Notes under the pieces: generated by a model
Told to the model about the DNA's origin: nothing
Database searches by the model: none
Seen by the model: the letters and a program-made list of their open reading frames with translations, nothing else
Translations under genes and position numbers: made by a program
Assembly: GCA_946187365.1 (NCBI GenBank)
Contig: CAMHRD010000001.1
Coordinates: 1-27,066 of the forward strand
Origin: an uncultured Bacteroidales bacterium
Lineage (GTDB): Bacteria > Bacteroidota > Bacteroidia > Bacteroidales > UBA932
Length of the DNA: 27,066 bases
Direction of reading: 5' to 3'
Shown here: piece after piece, positions 9,101 through 17,018 of the stretch
How the letters are laid out: every line of letters starts with the position of its first letter
Position numbering within the stretch: the first letter of the stretch is position 1

Positions 9101-9441
9101 GTGATATTGAGCCGTTTATAGAGTCTTTGAAAGACCGCTTTGGTACTCCGCCGGCCCAGGTTATGGAGCTTGCAAATGTTGTTAAACTGAGACTGAGAGC
9201 AGTAAAGATTGGTGTGGAGAGAATAATTCTTAAGTCTGACATTATGCGTCTATACTTTGTATCTGACGCCAATTCAGCCTTTTACAGAACGGAGTTGTAC
9301 CAGAAGGTGATGGGCAGGATTGCAACTTTAAGGGGAGCAAAACTTAACTACAAACCTCAGGAGAAGAAACTGACGCTTACCGTTCCGGGAGTGAAAAGTG
9401 TAACTGCCGCATACGGCATAATATGCTCTTTAGGGGCTTGA
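6172..9441 (+). CDS. mfd: Transcription-repair coupling factor Mfd
   Basis: A 1089-residue superfamily 2 DNA translocase that removes RNA polymerase stalled at lesions and recruits UvrA. The UvrB-homology region covers about residues 1-290, including a FEPGEFA-like segment (VSEPGEFAIRGGIVDIFSY near 180-200). The RNA-polymerase-interacting CarD-like domain begins around 412 (FHVGDYVVHIDHGVGVFGG). The helicase core has Walker A GDVGFGKT at 563-570, the DEEQ box at 664-667, motif III TATPIPRTL at 690-698 and motif VI RGRVGR at 835-840. A C-terminal TRCF (D7) domain follows, about 960-1080. Length and motif order are normal for the family and there is no frameshift. The ATG at 6172 is supported by the -7 element just upstream. 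The gene diverges from ruvB across the origin-like gap, and coaX follows after 40 bases with its own promoter element. Confidence 0.98.
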   Translation: MSRIEGIAGKFDSLEVVKRLSSFIEGSKKGDSVVIKGLFGSSKAFLLSSAVKNSSYGKIHIVVEDTKEAAEYMCADLYEIFNGEVYYFPLSSSSQARKISIKDSSNKVQRSITLSALNNFSSESNSIAIVTYPDAVKEKIMAQRAVLEGILKISVGEEIEFDSIKEKLTAAGFERVDFVSEPGEFAIRGGIVDIFSYSDNVPYRIDFFGNSVDSIRKFSLDTQRSKEEVKSVEIFPNVCGEDKVMAYGGDTLFNYASKYSVVIWNNTYEQLGEMYDTHPCISLNGRSIKDSADEEVLEMNCSPQPSFNRNFELLADDIRARKKQGYQVFISSSSAEQIERIRNIFKDSAHISEGEHPTFEALESSINEGFISADVKLCLYTDHQIFERYHRVKVRREVERSERLTLEDLSAFHVGDYVVHIDHGVGVFGGLVKTEVNGKHQEAIKIIYKDGDVIFVSVGGLHKISKYKSKDGEPPKIYKLGSGAWNKLKTTTKAKIKDIAKELIELYAKRKGTKGFAFSQDSYLQNELEASFMFDDTPDQVKATKAVKADMESENPMDRLICGDVGFGKTEVAIRAAFKAVCDGKQVCVLVPTTILALQHYKTFTERLAEFPCKIDYISRLRSAKDIRLITEDVKTGKTDIIIGTHRLLNKNITFKDLGLLIIDEEQKFGVAAKERLRQLKVEVDTLTLTATPIPRTLQFSLLGARDLSIINTPPPNRLPVETEVIDFNEDYIKEAIESEIKRGGQVFFVHNRVEDILAVEQMINRICPKAKTIVGHGKMEPSVLENRILDFIRGDYDVLISTTIIENGIDIPNANTMIINQAQMFGLSDLHQLRGRVGRSNRRAYCYLIVPPMSSITEDAKRRIKAIEAFSELGSGFNIAMQDLDIRGAGNMLGGEQSGFIADMGFETYQKILNEAFIEINAQRADFVNPMQNTTQFVSDCTVETDLEIFIPDEYIPQPTEKIKLYKDLDAVKEESDIEPFIESLKDRFGTPPAQVMELANVVKLRLRAVKIGVERIILKSDIMRLYFVSDANSAFYRTELYQKVMGRIATLRGAKLNYKPQEKKLTLTVPGVKSVTAAYGIICSLGA

Positions 9442-9465
9442 TAAAGATTGTATTCAAAATATCAC

Positions 9466-9473
9466 TATATTTG
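9466..9473 (+). promoter_or_regulatory. coaX -7 promoter element (TATATTTG)
   Basis: TATATTTG fits TAnnTTTG and ends 9 bases before the coaX ATG at 9482, again implying an almost leaderless transcript. A TTG at 9448-9450 is the only nearby -33-like triplet, and its 15-base spacer is short. Confidence 0.5.
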
Positions 9474-9481
9474 GACTTTAT

Positions 9482-10213
9482 ATGGAAACAAACCTTTTAG
9501 TAGATATAGGTAATACCAACGCCAAGGTTGTATTTTACTACAACGGTACAATGGGGCGCCTGCACCGTTCCTCAGAGAGGGATGCTGTGGCCTTCATTAA
9601 AAGCGTTATAGAATCTACAAGGTATGAGGTAAATACAATAGTTGTAAGCAACGTAAGAACCTCCAACGAGCCCGTTAAGGCTGCGCTGGAACCGCTTTGC
9701 AAGAAGCTGATACTATTGGATTACAGAACTCCTCTGCCTATAGATCTGGGTTACGGGTTTGATGCAACGGAACTGGGTGCAGACCGTATTGCGGCAGCTC
9801 TGGCAGTGGCCTATATGTTTAAGGGTCAGGACTGTATAAAGTTTGACTTTGGAACCGCCCTTACGGTAGATTTTATAGACAAAGAAGGGCACTATCTGGG
9901 AGGCAATATCTCCCTTGGAATGCGAAGCCGTTTCAGAGCGTTGAACGAGTTTACAGGACTGCTTCCATACATCACTCCGGATGCGGAGTTCCCGCCTGTG
10001 GGAGTTACCACCACCGGTGCAATGAGCGCAGGGGTTGTATTCGGTCTGATATTTGAAGTGGAGGGATATATTAAGAGATACCCTCAGCATACCATAATTT
10101 TTACGGGAGGTGATTCCTTCTATTTTGCACACAGGATTAAGCACACTGTTTTTGCAACACAGGATATGGTACTGCAGGGATTGGCAATTATAGCAGATTT
10201 TTATGCAAAATAA
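9482..10213 (+). CDS. coaX: Type III pantothenate kinase CoaX
   Basis: A 243-residue cytoplasmic kinase for the first step of CoA synthesis, ATP-dependent phosphorylation of pantothenate. CoaX belongs to the ASKHA fold, is not inhibited by CoA and needs a monovalent cation. Motifs seen are the N-terminal phosphate-binding LLVDIGNTNAKVVFY (5-19), LGADRIAAALA with the expected catalytic Asp101, DFGTALTVDFID (about 121-132), and the GGNISLGMRSR loop (about 140-150). Length is standard. It has its own -7 element. Its last 11 bases overlap the first possible start of the outer-membrane protein gene, so the two are probably translated from one message. Confidence 0.97.
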   Translation: METNLLVDIGNTNAKVVFYYNGTMGRLHRSSERDAVAFIKSVIESTRYEVNTIVVSNVRTSNEPVKAALEPLCKKLILLDYRTPLPIDLGYGFDATELGADRIAAALAVAYMFKGQDCIKFDFGTALTVDFIDKEGHYLGGNISLGMRSRFRALNEFTGLLPYITPDAEFPPVGVTTTGAMSAGVVFGLIFEVEGYIKRYPQHTIIFTGGDSFYFAHRIKHTVFATQDMVLQGLAIIADFYAK

Positions 10214-11504
10214 AATGAGAGCAAAGAGATTGATATTATTGGCGTCTGCCTTTTTATTGGGAGTAACCCGCATGGCGGCACAGGAAGTTGATGCACTTGG
10301 AACCTTTACTCCATACTCCATTTACGGAGTGGGAGATCTCTACAACAACAACTCCGCCATCAACCTGGGTATGGGTGGTATTGGAATGGGAATCAGAGAC
10401 TCAAGATTCATAAACTATAAGAACATAGCCTCTTTAACCCAGAGAGACACTCTCTCCTTTATGTTGGATATGGGAGTGATGGGAAGGAATATGTACCTTA
10501 AGGACAAAAACACCACATCTGCCTATAACACAGGCAATATCAATAACTTCACCTTCTCTTTCCCAATTAAGAACAAGGCCTCTTTCATCTTTGGAATAAT
10601 GCCTTACTCCAGCGTAGGTTATAAGTTCAAGAGCGTGGAGGATGATGTAAACCTCATTAACAAATATGGTTACATCACCTATTACAAATACGGTAACGGA
10701 AACATCAACCAACTCTTCTTTGGAGGAGCAATGAATGTTATTAAGAACGTTTCCGTAGGAGCCTCTGCCGTTTACTACTTTGGAAGCCTTACAAACCACA
10801 GCAACATTGCCTTTACAAATTCAGATATAAGAACCATAGAGACAGGCTGGAAGCATAAGCCTCACGGCTGGGCTGCAGAGTTTGCGGCTCAGGCTTCATT
10901 CCCAATGCCAATGGAAAACACCACCCTTACGGTGGGTGCAACCTACAGAATGAAGAGCACGCTCTACGGTTCACAGAGCAGATATGCCTACGCATACGAC
11001 GGCTCAATACGAGATACCATCTCAGACAATCCAATCAAAGAGCATATAAAGATTCCGGGAAAGATTACCGCCGGTGTGGCACTCTCAAAACTGGACAAGT
11101 GGACAATAGGTTTGGATTATGAGCGCCAGGATTGGTCAAAGACAAACTTCAAAAATACTCCGGGTGTAGGATTTGACTCACAGACAGCCTCTTCCATTAA
11201 GATAGGAGGTGAATATACCCCTAACAGATTTGATATCCGTTACTTCTACAAGAGAGTCTCTTACCGTGCCGGCTTCCACTATGACAAGACATACGTACGT
11301 TTGGATGGTAAGAGTATAAACCAGATGGGATTTACAATTGGTGCATCACTGCCAATCTACCGTCTTAACAACTCAATCAACGTTGCCGTAGACTTTGGTC
11401 AAAGAGGCTCCAAAACAGGCAATTTGGTAAGAGAAAATTACATTAATTTCATTGTGAGCTTAAGTTTGCACGATATTTGGTTTGTAAAACCTAAGTTCCA
11501 ATAA
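10203..11504 (+). CDS. Outer-membrane beta-barrel protein of the coaX-lptC block
   Basis: Up to 433 residues. The ATG at 10203 overlaps coaX by 11 bases. A second in-frame ATG at 10215 gives a cleaner signal peptide (MRAKRLILLASAFLLG, cleaved near AAQ) and starts just after the coaX stop, so it may be the real start. The mature part is rich in Gly, Asn and aromatic residues in alternating strand-like patterns (for example YKFKSVEDDV, TLTVGATYRMKST, WTIGLDYERQDW) and ends with a strand followed by DIWFVKPKFQ. This is typical of Bacteroidota outer-membrane barrels, broadly like FadL or PorV types. Ligand and function are not known. The neighbouring lptC and TPR genes suggest an envelope role. 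It is not a TonB-dependent receptor: no plug domain, and too short. Confidence 0.8.
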   Translation: MQNKMRAKRLILLASAFLLGVTRMAAQEVDALGTFTPYSIYGVGDLYNNNSAINLGMGGIGMGIRDSRFINYKNIASLTQRDTLSFMLDMGVMGRNMYLKDKNTTSAYNTGNINNFTFSFPIKNKASFIFGIMPYSSVGYKFKSVEDDVNLINKYGYITYYKYGNGNINQLFFGGAMNVIKNVSVGASAVYYFGSLTNHSNIAFTNSDIRTIETGWKHKPHGWAAEFAAQASFPMPMENTTLTVGATYRMKSTLYGSQSRYAYAYDGSIRDTISDNPIKEHIKIPGKITAGVALSKLDKWTIGLDYERQDWSKTNFKNTPGVGFDSQTASSIKIGGEYTPNRFDIRYFYKRVSYRAGFHYDKTYVRLDGKSINQMGFTIGASLPIYRLNNSINVAVDFGQRGSKTGNLVRENYINFIVSLSLHDIWFVKPKFQ

Positions 11505-11510
11505 ATTGAC

Positions 11511-11518
11511 TACATTTG
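11511..11518 (+). promoter_or_regulatory. TPR-gene -7 promoter element (TACATTTG)
   Basis: TACATTTG lies just after the stop of the outer-membrane protein gene and 51 bases before the TPR gene ATG. It predicts an AT-rich leader of about 45 bases. A TTTG at 11481-11484 is the nearest -33-like motif, but the 26-base spacer is long. Confidence 0.45.
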
Positions 11519-11568
11519 CAACCAATATAAACAAGTATAAATAAGAACTACTCAAATAATTTACTGCT

Positions 11569-12894
11569 ATGAAAAAATTAAGAATTGCACTGTTGGTATT
11601 CACTGTTCTGGCCCTATTCACTACCGTTGAGGTATCTGCTCAAGGTAGATTTGGAAAGGATAGCGCAGATTGTGTGAACAATCTTAATTTCTATCAGGAT
11701 TTCCTTCGCCAGGGTAATATGACTGAGGCCTATTCTCATTGGATTCAGGCTTTAAAATTCTGCCCTCCAAAGGTTTCACAGAACCTCTACATCAACGGTA
11801 GAAAAATTATGTTGAGCAGAATTAACAATACTCAGGACCCTGAGCTGAGAGCCGCTATGATAGATTCACTCCTGGAGTTGGCTACTACCAGAGCAAATCT
11901 CTTCCCTAGCAGAGCTAAAGTTGCAAAGGAGGGACGTCTGAAAGATATGATGATGTTCTTTGGACAGGATCCTGCAAAGGCAAAGCTTCTCTATGACAAC
12001 CTTACCGCATACGCAGATGAGTTTGGTTCAAGTTCAGATGACCAGATGTTAGTTAACGCTATGATTAAGGCCGGAGAACTCTATGCAGCTAAGCAGATTA
12101 CAGATGAGGATGTTATGAACGCATACTCAAAATTCAATGACCTCTTTGAGGCACGTAAGGCTGCGTTCCCTAATGACACCACAATTGACGCTTCAGAGGC
12201 TATGCTTCAGAACGCATTCATCAACAGCGGTGTTGCTACCTGTGACAACCTCATTAAAGTGTTCACTCCAAGATTTGAGCAGAACCCTAATGATACCACT
12301 CTTCTGAAGACAATATCAAGTTTGCTCAACAGCAACGAGTGTACAGACTCCGAGCTCTTCTCACAGGTTGTTGGTCAGATGTACAAACTCAACCCAACAG
12401 CAGGTGCCGCTTACTTCCTTTACAGATTCTTCAACTCTAAGGGAGATGAGGATAAGGCTCTGGGTTATCTGAAGGAGGCTGCAAGCGTTGCAACAGGCGT
12501 AGACAAAGGTACTTACCTCTATGAGCTTGCAACCATTCACTATAAGAACCGTTCATTCGGACAGGCAGCATCAGTTGCACGCCAGGCTGCAGACCTTAAT
12601 CCTAAGTATGCGGGCAAGGCTGAGATGCTTATTGGAACTATCTGGGCTTCCATTTCTTGCGGCGGTGACGAGATTGCAAAGAGAGCTAAGTTCTGGGTTG
12701 CTACAGACTTTATGCAGAGAGCAATGGCAAAGGATCCATCTCTTGCTGCTGAGGCTCAGAAGAACATTGCAAGATATCGTCAGTACTTCCCTAAGGCTGA
12801 GGATGCCTTTATGTATGACCTTGTAGACGGTAAGGGTTACTCTATCTCCTGCGGAGGTATGAGCGCCTCTACAACGGTTAGAACTTTGAAGTAG
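11569..12894 (+). CDS. Exported tetratricopeptide-repeat protein
   Basis: A 441-residue protein with a signal peptide (residues 1-25, ending VSAQ), followed by helical repeats. TPR-like helices are visible at FYQDFLRQGNMTEAYSHWIQAL (split near 37-58), then LYELATIHYKNRSFGQAASVA with ARQAADLNPKYAGKAEMLIG around 315-365, and further repeats to about 410. Such proteins usually act as scaffolds. No enzymatic motif is visible. A Cys-Gly pair recurs near the end (SCGGDE, SCGGMS). It sits between the barrel protein and lptC, so a role in outer-membrane or LPS assembly is a reasonable inference, but no specific partner can be named. It has its own -7 element and is separated from lptC by 16 bases. 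Confidence 0.85.
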   Translation: MKKLRIALLVFTVLALFTTVEVSAQGRFGKDSADCVNNLNFYQDFLRQGNMTEAYSHWIQALKFCPPKVSQNLYINGRKIMLSRINNTQDPELRAAMIDSLLELATTRANLFPSRAKVAKEGRLKDMMMFFGQDPAKAKLLYDNLTAYADEFGSSSDDQMLVNAMIKAGELYAAKQITDEDVMNAYSKFNDLFEARKAAFPNDTTIDASEAMLQNAFINSGVATCDNLIKVFTPRFEQNPNDTTLLKTISSLLNSNECTDSELFSQVVGQMYKLNPTAGAAYFLYRFFNSKGDEDKALGYLKEAASVATGVDKGTYLYELATIHYKNRSFGQAASVARQAADLNPKYAGKAEMLIGTIWASISCGGDEIAKRAKFWVATDFMQRAMAKDPSLAAEAQKNIARYRQYFPKAEDAFMYDLVDGKGYSISCGGMSASTTVRTLK

Positions 12895-12910
12895 AAAACC
12901 TTTAGGCACA

Positions 12911-13582
12911 ATGCATAAAGGCCTATACTCAAGAGGATTAAAAGGATTACCAAAATTATTTTTGGTAATCCTCTTTTTTGCATTGTCCATTTCCTGTTCC
13001 AGAAGGACGGAACTTGCCGGCCAGATAGATTTGGCCTCCGCTCCAAGAATGCAGGGAGACAGTATAGTTGCAATTCAGTCTACCAACGGAGATATTGTAA
13101 TGAGGCTCCAGGCTCCAAGGATGGAGAAGTATGAACTGGATTCTCTCTCGTATGATCTATTCCCAAACGGATTTGACGTTTACTCTTACAGAGACAGCAA
13201 CCTTGAGGCTCACATTCACGCAGAGGTTGCAAAGCACACCACCAAGAAAAATCTGGAGGAGGTATGGGAGGTTTACGGCAACGTTGTAATCCGTAATTTT
13301 GTTAACGGCCAGACCATGAAGACAGACACTCTTTACTGGGACCGTTACAGCCACAAAATCTATACGGACTGTTATGTGGAAATGGCTTCTCCTCAGGGAT
13401 TTATGCAGGGTTACGGAATGGAGAGCGATGAGACTGCATCCAATGCAGAAATCAGACGTCCGTTTGACTCTTTCAGCCGCATTCAGGAGGATTCCACTTA
13501 CGTAGATACCGTAAACTTTATAGGACCTATTCTCCGTCCGGAAAAGATAGGGGTAGATCTTAAAGTTACCGGTAAAAAATAG
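12911..13582 (+). CDS. lptC: LPS export periplasmic protein LptC
   Basis: A 223-residue protein. After a basic N-terminus and hydrophobic segment (residues 14-27) comes the lipobox LSIS-Cys29, so this LptC appears to be a lipoprotein rather than anchored by an uncleaved helix as in E. coli. The body has the LptC beta-jellyroll pattern: MRLQAPRMEKYELDS, the YSYRDSNLEAHIHAEVA strand series, and a VYGNVVIRNF motif followed by MKTDTLYWD. LptC takes LPS from the LptBFG transporter and passes it to LptA. The ATG at 12911 is the only start that leaves a complete signal peptide. Its first codons contain a terminator-like hairpin (12944-12979). The corC-like gene begins one base after the stop, so the two are cotranscribed. 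Confidence 0.9.
   Translation: MHKGLYSRGLKGLPKLFLVILFFALSISCSRRTELAGQIDLASAPRMQGDSIVAIQSTNGDIVMRLQAPRMEKYELDSLSYDLFPNGFDVYSYRDSNLEAHIHAEVAKHTTKKNLEEVWEVYGNVVIRNFVNGQTMKTDTLYWDRYSHKIYTDCYVEMASPQGFMQGYGMESDETASNAEIRRPFDSFSRIQEDSTYVDTVNFIGPILRPEKIGVDLKVTGKK
12944..12979 (+). terminator. Terminator-like hairpin inside the lptC signal-peptide codons
   Basis: GGATTACCAAAA (12944-12955) and TTTTGGTAATCC (12960-12971) form a perfect 12-bp stem with loop TTAT. TC and six T follow (12974-12979). This has the form of an intrinsic terminator, 50 bases after the TPR gene stop but within lptC codons 12-23. It may end most TPR-gene transcripts, attenuate lptC, or be coincidental. The stem holds only four G-C pairs. 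Confidence 0.45.
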
Positions 13583-13583
13583 T

Positions 13584-14858
13584 ATGATAACCAACATAAT
13601 CATAGTAGTTGTTGCACTCTGTTTCTGCTGCCTTTTTTCAGGCTATGAAATGGCCTTTCTGCACTGCAACCGTCTCAAAGTTGCGCTGGATAAAAAGGAG
13701 GGGAAAAAGTATGCGGTTGCAATGGACCGTTTCATCAAAAACGAGGGAGATCTGATCTCCGCTCTTCTGGTGGGCAACAACATATTTGTGGTTATCTACA
13801 GTATTGCGGCGGCGCACCTGCTCTCGCCTCTAATCTACAGATACTTAACAACTTCCACATCCATCGCGATAATTATAGAGACCGTTATTGCAACCTTCAT
13901 TGTAATGATAACGGCGGAGTATCTGCCAAAGACCCTCTGCTACCTGAATGCCAATAAGGTCTTCTCACATTTCTACAGAATTATTCTTTTCTTCTACTAC
14001 CTGCTCTATCCTATTACCTGGATTACCAACAAGTTGGCAAATCTTATCTTAGGTACGGGCAAGAAGGATGATAAAAAAGTTGCATACGCATACCAGCAGG
14101 AGGAGGCTGCTTTTGACCAGACAGACCTTCTGAATCTCTCTGAGGAGGTGGAAGATGCGCAGGGTGATGATGTGCCTTCAGACATTGAGATTTTCCAGAA
14201 TGCGGTAGATTTTTCAAAGACAAAAATTAAGGAGTGTCTTATTCCGCGTACGGAAATTACCGCCATAGATATTGAGGAATCTTCAGAGGATTTACTCTCT
14301 TTGTTTGTAGATACCGGGTACTCCAGAATCATTGTTTACCAGGAGACTATAGATGATATCATTGGTTACGTTCTGAGTAAGGATCTTATGAAAAAACGTA
14401 ATGCTCCGCTTAAGGAACTTTTGCGTCCAATCAAACACGTGCAGATGGATATGGATGCTCAGGCTCTGCTTGAGATGATGATAAACCGCAAGGAGAATAT
14501 TGTTGCGGTAGATGATGAATACGGCGGAACGGAGGGTATTGTTACCCTGGAAGATCTTATTGAGGAAATCTTTGGTGAGATAGATGATGAGTTAGACCGT
14601 AATGACCTGCTGGAGAAACAGATAGGAGAGAACGAGTGGGTCTTCTCCGCCCGTTTGGACGTTAAAGACATTAACAGAAAATATGAGTTGAATCTGCCGG
14701 AAGATGATGCGTATGAAACTCTTGCCGGATTGATTCTCTATACCGCACAATCCTTCCCAAAAGAGAAGGAGACGTTCCGCATAGGGGACATCTCCTTCAC
14801 AATTCTCAAAACCTCTAAAAAGAGAATAGAGACTGTTTCTGTTAAACTGTTGGATTAG
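13584..14858 (+). CDS. CNNM/CBS-domain membrane protein (CorC / GldE-like)
   Basis: A 424-residue inner-membrane protein. An N-terminal CNNM (DUF21) domain has transmembrane stretches near residues 3-22, 63-84, 93-117 and 130-152, with the GNN and AEYLPKTL motifs typical of the family. A tandem CBS pair follows (about 205-335), including IPRTEITAID and VDDEYGGTEGIVTLEDLIEEIFGEI. A CorC/HlyC-type C-terminal domain covers about 345-424. Homologues are annotated as hemolysin-like, as Mg/Co efflux proteins or, in gliding Bacteroidota, as GldE. Ion transport is probable, but the ion cannot be deduced. It is one base downstream of lptC and overlaps the convergent PPIase gene by four bases, so no intergenic terminator can exist there. 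Confidence 0.9.
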   Translation: MITNIIIVVVALCFCCLFSGYEMAFLHCNRLKVALDKKEGKKYAVAMDRFIKNEGDLISALLVGNNIFVVIYSIAAAHLLSPLIYRYLTTSTSIAIIIETVIATFIVMITAEYLPKTLCYLNANKVFSHFYRIILFFYYLLYPITWITNKLANLILGTGKKDDKKVAYAYQQEEAAFDQTDLLNLSEEVEDAQGDDVPSDIEIFQNAVDFSKTKIKECLIPRTEITAIDIEESSEDLLSLFVDTGYSRIIVYQETIDDIIGYVLSKDLMKKRNAPLKELLRPIKHVQMDMDAQALLEMMINRKENIVAVDDEYGGTEGIVTLEDLIEEIFGEIDDELDRNDLLEKQIGENEWVFSARLDVKDINRKYELNLPEDDAYETLAGLILYTAQSFPKEKETFRIGDISFTILKTSKKRIETVSVKLLD

Positions 14859-16963
14859 TAGAACTTATAACGTCTGTCTACAACTCCTGCGTCTAAGCTC
14901 ATAACCTGAGGAAGTACATTCAGAATATTGTAAACTGCGCTCTCGCTCTTTCTCTGAGCGTCATCCTCTGTGTAGTAAGCTCCCGCCTTGCGGTCTTTAA
15001 TCTTGAAGTAATAAACTCCAATTGAACCCTTTACAGGACCAACAATTCCGGTCTCACCCTTCTCGCCGGCAGCAGCAACTGCTCCAATGAACTTAGGGTC
15101 TAGACTCTGACCGCCGTTCATAGATGCAAAGGTTACATCACTCTGAGAACTTACGGTAGTTCCAAGTGCCTCTCCAAGGCTCAGCATATCAGTAGGATTG
15201 ATAACCTTCTCTGCACACTCTTTAGCCTCTTTCTCCACCTTCTTCTGAATTGTGAGCAGGTCTTTGATCTGAGGAGCAACCTCACTCATCTCTGCAAAGC
15301 CCATTGGGTGAATCTTCTTAAGAGCAGCAACTACAAAGTACTTGTTGTTGACAGAAATAACCTGAGAAACTGCACCCTCCTTGTTGTCATAAATCCAACG
15401 GCTTACCTCTTTCATGTTGTCATATCCGGCAATCTGTGAAGCGCCGCCCAAAAGACGGTTTACAGGGATAACTGAAAGGTGGTTCTCATTTGCATACTTC
15501 TCAAACTGTTTGATGTCATTTCCGCTGTTGTCTACAACTTTGTTAGCCTCAGCGTAAACCTTTGAGAAGGTCTCGCGGCTAGGGGTTGCCTCTCTTGCCA
15601 GAACTGCAACCTTTGCCTTGCGGAGAGGTTTTGTCATATCCTCAACTTTAACAACAACAAAGTTGTCATTAATAGGGAATATCATATAATCACCCTTCTT
15701 TGCAGAGAATGCCTTAAGGAAGTCTGCAGGAAGCTGATTGGCAGCAACCTGCTCTGTAACCCAACCAATTACGCCAGGCTCAACACCCTGCTGAGGAGGG
15801 AAATACTTGGCTGCCAGAGCTGCAAAGTCCTCACCGCCCTTAAGAATACGTACAAGAGAATCTGCCATCTTCTGATCCTTTGCAGGGAGGAATTTTACAA
15901 ATACGGAGTCCGGTCTCTGGGCAACGTCCAGAATCTTTGCTGCAACAAACTCTTTCTCAAATGGCTGAGGCTCAAGGATTGCGCCTGCAGGATTGGTTGC
16001 GGCAAACTCGTCAACTATAGAAGAACCCTCAGAGATGTCACCCTTCTTAAAGTAGATGTCTACAAAAGGAACGTCTGAGTTCTTAGCAATAAAGTTCTTC
16101 ATATCTACATCTGCAGTCTTTACAAACTGCGGGAAGAGTCTATCCATATCTGCCTTTGCAACCTCAATGTCTCTCTCAGACGGGAGAATCTCAAATGCTA
16201 TAATCTCAGCATCTCTGGTCTCATCCTGCTTGAGTGCAGGTTTGATTCTCTCATAGTAATCCTTTACCTCATTGGTGCTTACGCTGATTGTACTGTCTGC
16301 AGCATAACCTATAGGCATAACCACAAAGTCAATATCGTATGCATTGTTGTTGTCTGCAATATCTCTCTTAACCTGGAGGTTGTTTGCAAATGAACTCTTT
16401 GCAATCATTGCAGAATACTTGAGGAACGTTCTGTCCTGAACAATGTTGTTCTCCAAGAAGTCCCAGTATTTACGCAGGTTGCCGCTGTTGTCCATTTCAA
16501 CATTCTGAAGGAACTGGCTAAGACGCTCAGGATCAAACTCTCCGTTAGCGTTGAGCATCATACCCTCCTGTAGCAGAACAGGGGAGATATCGCTACCCTT
16601 GGTCATATCCACAAACTCCTTCTCTCCAACCCTTATACCTGCTCTCTCACAAGCCGGCATTATAACCTCCTCAGTAAGGAGAGACTGCCATGCAGATGCG
16701 TTAATCATCTGAGAAGTCTCCTCATTGGATGCGTCTGCCGCACCGGTAAGGTTGTAAATGCTGTTGTAGTAATCTACTCTCTTGCTGAACTCCTGATAAG
16801 AAATACCCTTCTTGCCAATCTTTCCTACGTCATACTTTGATGAGAACATGGAAATGGTGGACTGCAAAGTGTCCGGGTCCACAATAAAGGCCAGCAACGC
16901 AAGCGCAATAATAATGGAGATAAAGACACCCATTCTTTTGCGCATTTTCTCAAGAACTGCCAT
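14855..16963 (-). CDS. Periplasmic peptidyl-prolyl isomerase, PpiD/SurA-like
   Basis: A 702-residue membrane-anchored chaperone. Residues 1-11 are basic, 12-29 form one transmembrane helix (GVFISIIIALALLAFIVD), and the rest is periplasmic. A SurA_N-like chaperone region follows (about 35-240) with the TDE/LLTEEVIMPACERAG-type helix. A parvulin rotamase domain lies around 345-440 (FVKFLPAKDQKMADSLV, then EPGVIGWV and GDYMIFPI), and a second, more divergent one around 480-590. This layout matches the PpiD-type proteins of Bacteroidota that help outer-membrane proteins fold. It has its own -7 element and lies tail-to-tail with the corC-like gene, sharing overlapping stop codons. In other Bacteroidales I recall it following that gene in the same direction, which would make this an inversion. 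Confidence 0.9.
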   Translation of the reverse strand: MAVLEKMRKRMGVFISIIIALALLAFIVDPDTLQSTISMFSSKYDVGKIGKKGISYQEFSKRVDYYNSIYNLTGAADASNEETSQMINASAWQSLLTEEVIMPACERAGIRVGEKEFVDMTKGSDISPVLLQEGMMLNANGEFDPERLSQFLQNVEMDNSGNLRKYWDFLENNIVQDRTFLKYSAMIAKSSFANNLQVKRDIADNNNAYDIDFVVMPIGYAADSTISVSTNEVKDYYERIKPALKQDETRDAEIIAFEILPSERDIEVAKADMDRLFPQFVKTADVDMKNFIAKNSDVPFVDIYFKKGDISEGSSIVDEFAATNPAGAILEPQPFEKEFVAAKILDVAQRPDSVFVKFLPAKDQKMADSLVRILKGGEDFAALAAKYFPPQQGVEPGVIGWVTEQVAANQLPADFLKAFSAKKGDYMIFPINDNFVVVKVEDMTKPLRKAKVAVLAREATPSRETFSKVYAEANKVVDNSGNDIKQFEKYANENHLSVIPVNRLLGGASQIAGYDNMKEVSRWIYDNKEGAVSQVISVNNKYFVVAALKKIHPMGFAEMSEVAPQIKDLLTIQKKVEKEAKECAEKVINPTDMLSLGEALGTTVSSQSDVTFASMNGGQSLDPKFIGAVAAAGEKGETGIVGPVKGSIGVYYFKIKDRKAGAYYTEDDAQRKSESAVYNILNVLPQVMSLDAGVVDRRYKFY

Positions 16964-17018
16964 ATAGTTTTAATCTTTAAAAGTTTTTCAATTTATTCAG
17001 GTCTCCCTAAAAGGGCTA

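Noticed and set aside
9713..10321. 202-codon minus-strand open frame across coaX and the barrel gene
   Set aside because: It is antisense to the well-supported coaX and the following signal peptide. The translation lacks recognisable domains.
17005..17015. CCCT-AAA-AGGG palindrome between ychF and the PPIase gene, considered as a ychF terminator
   Set aside because: A 4-bp stem with no U-tract on the minus strand is too weak to call.
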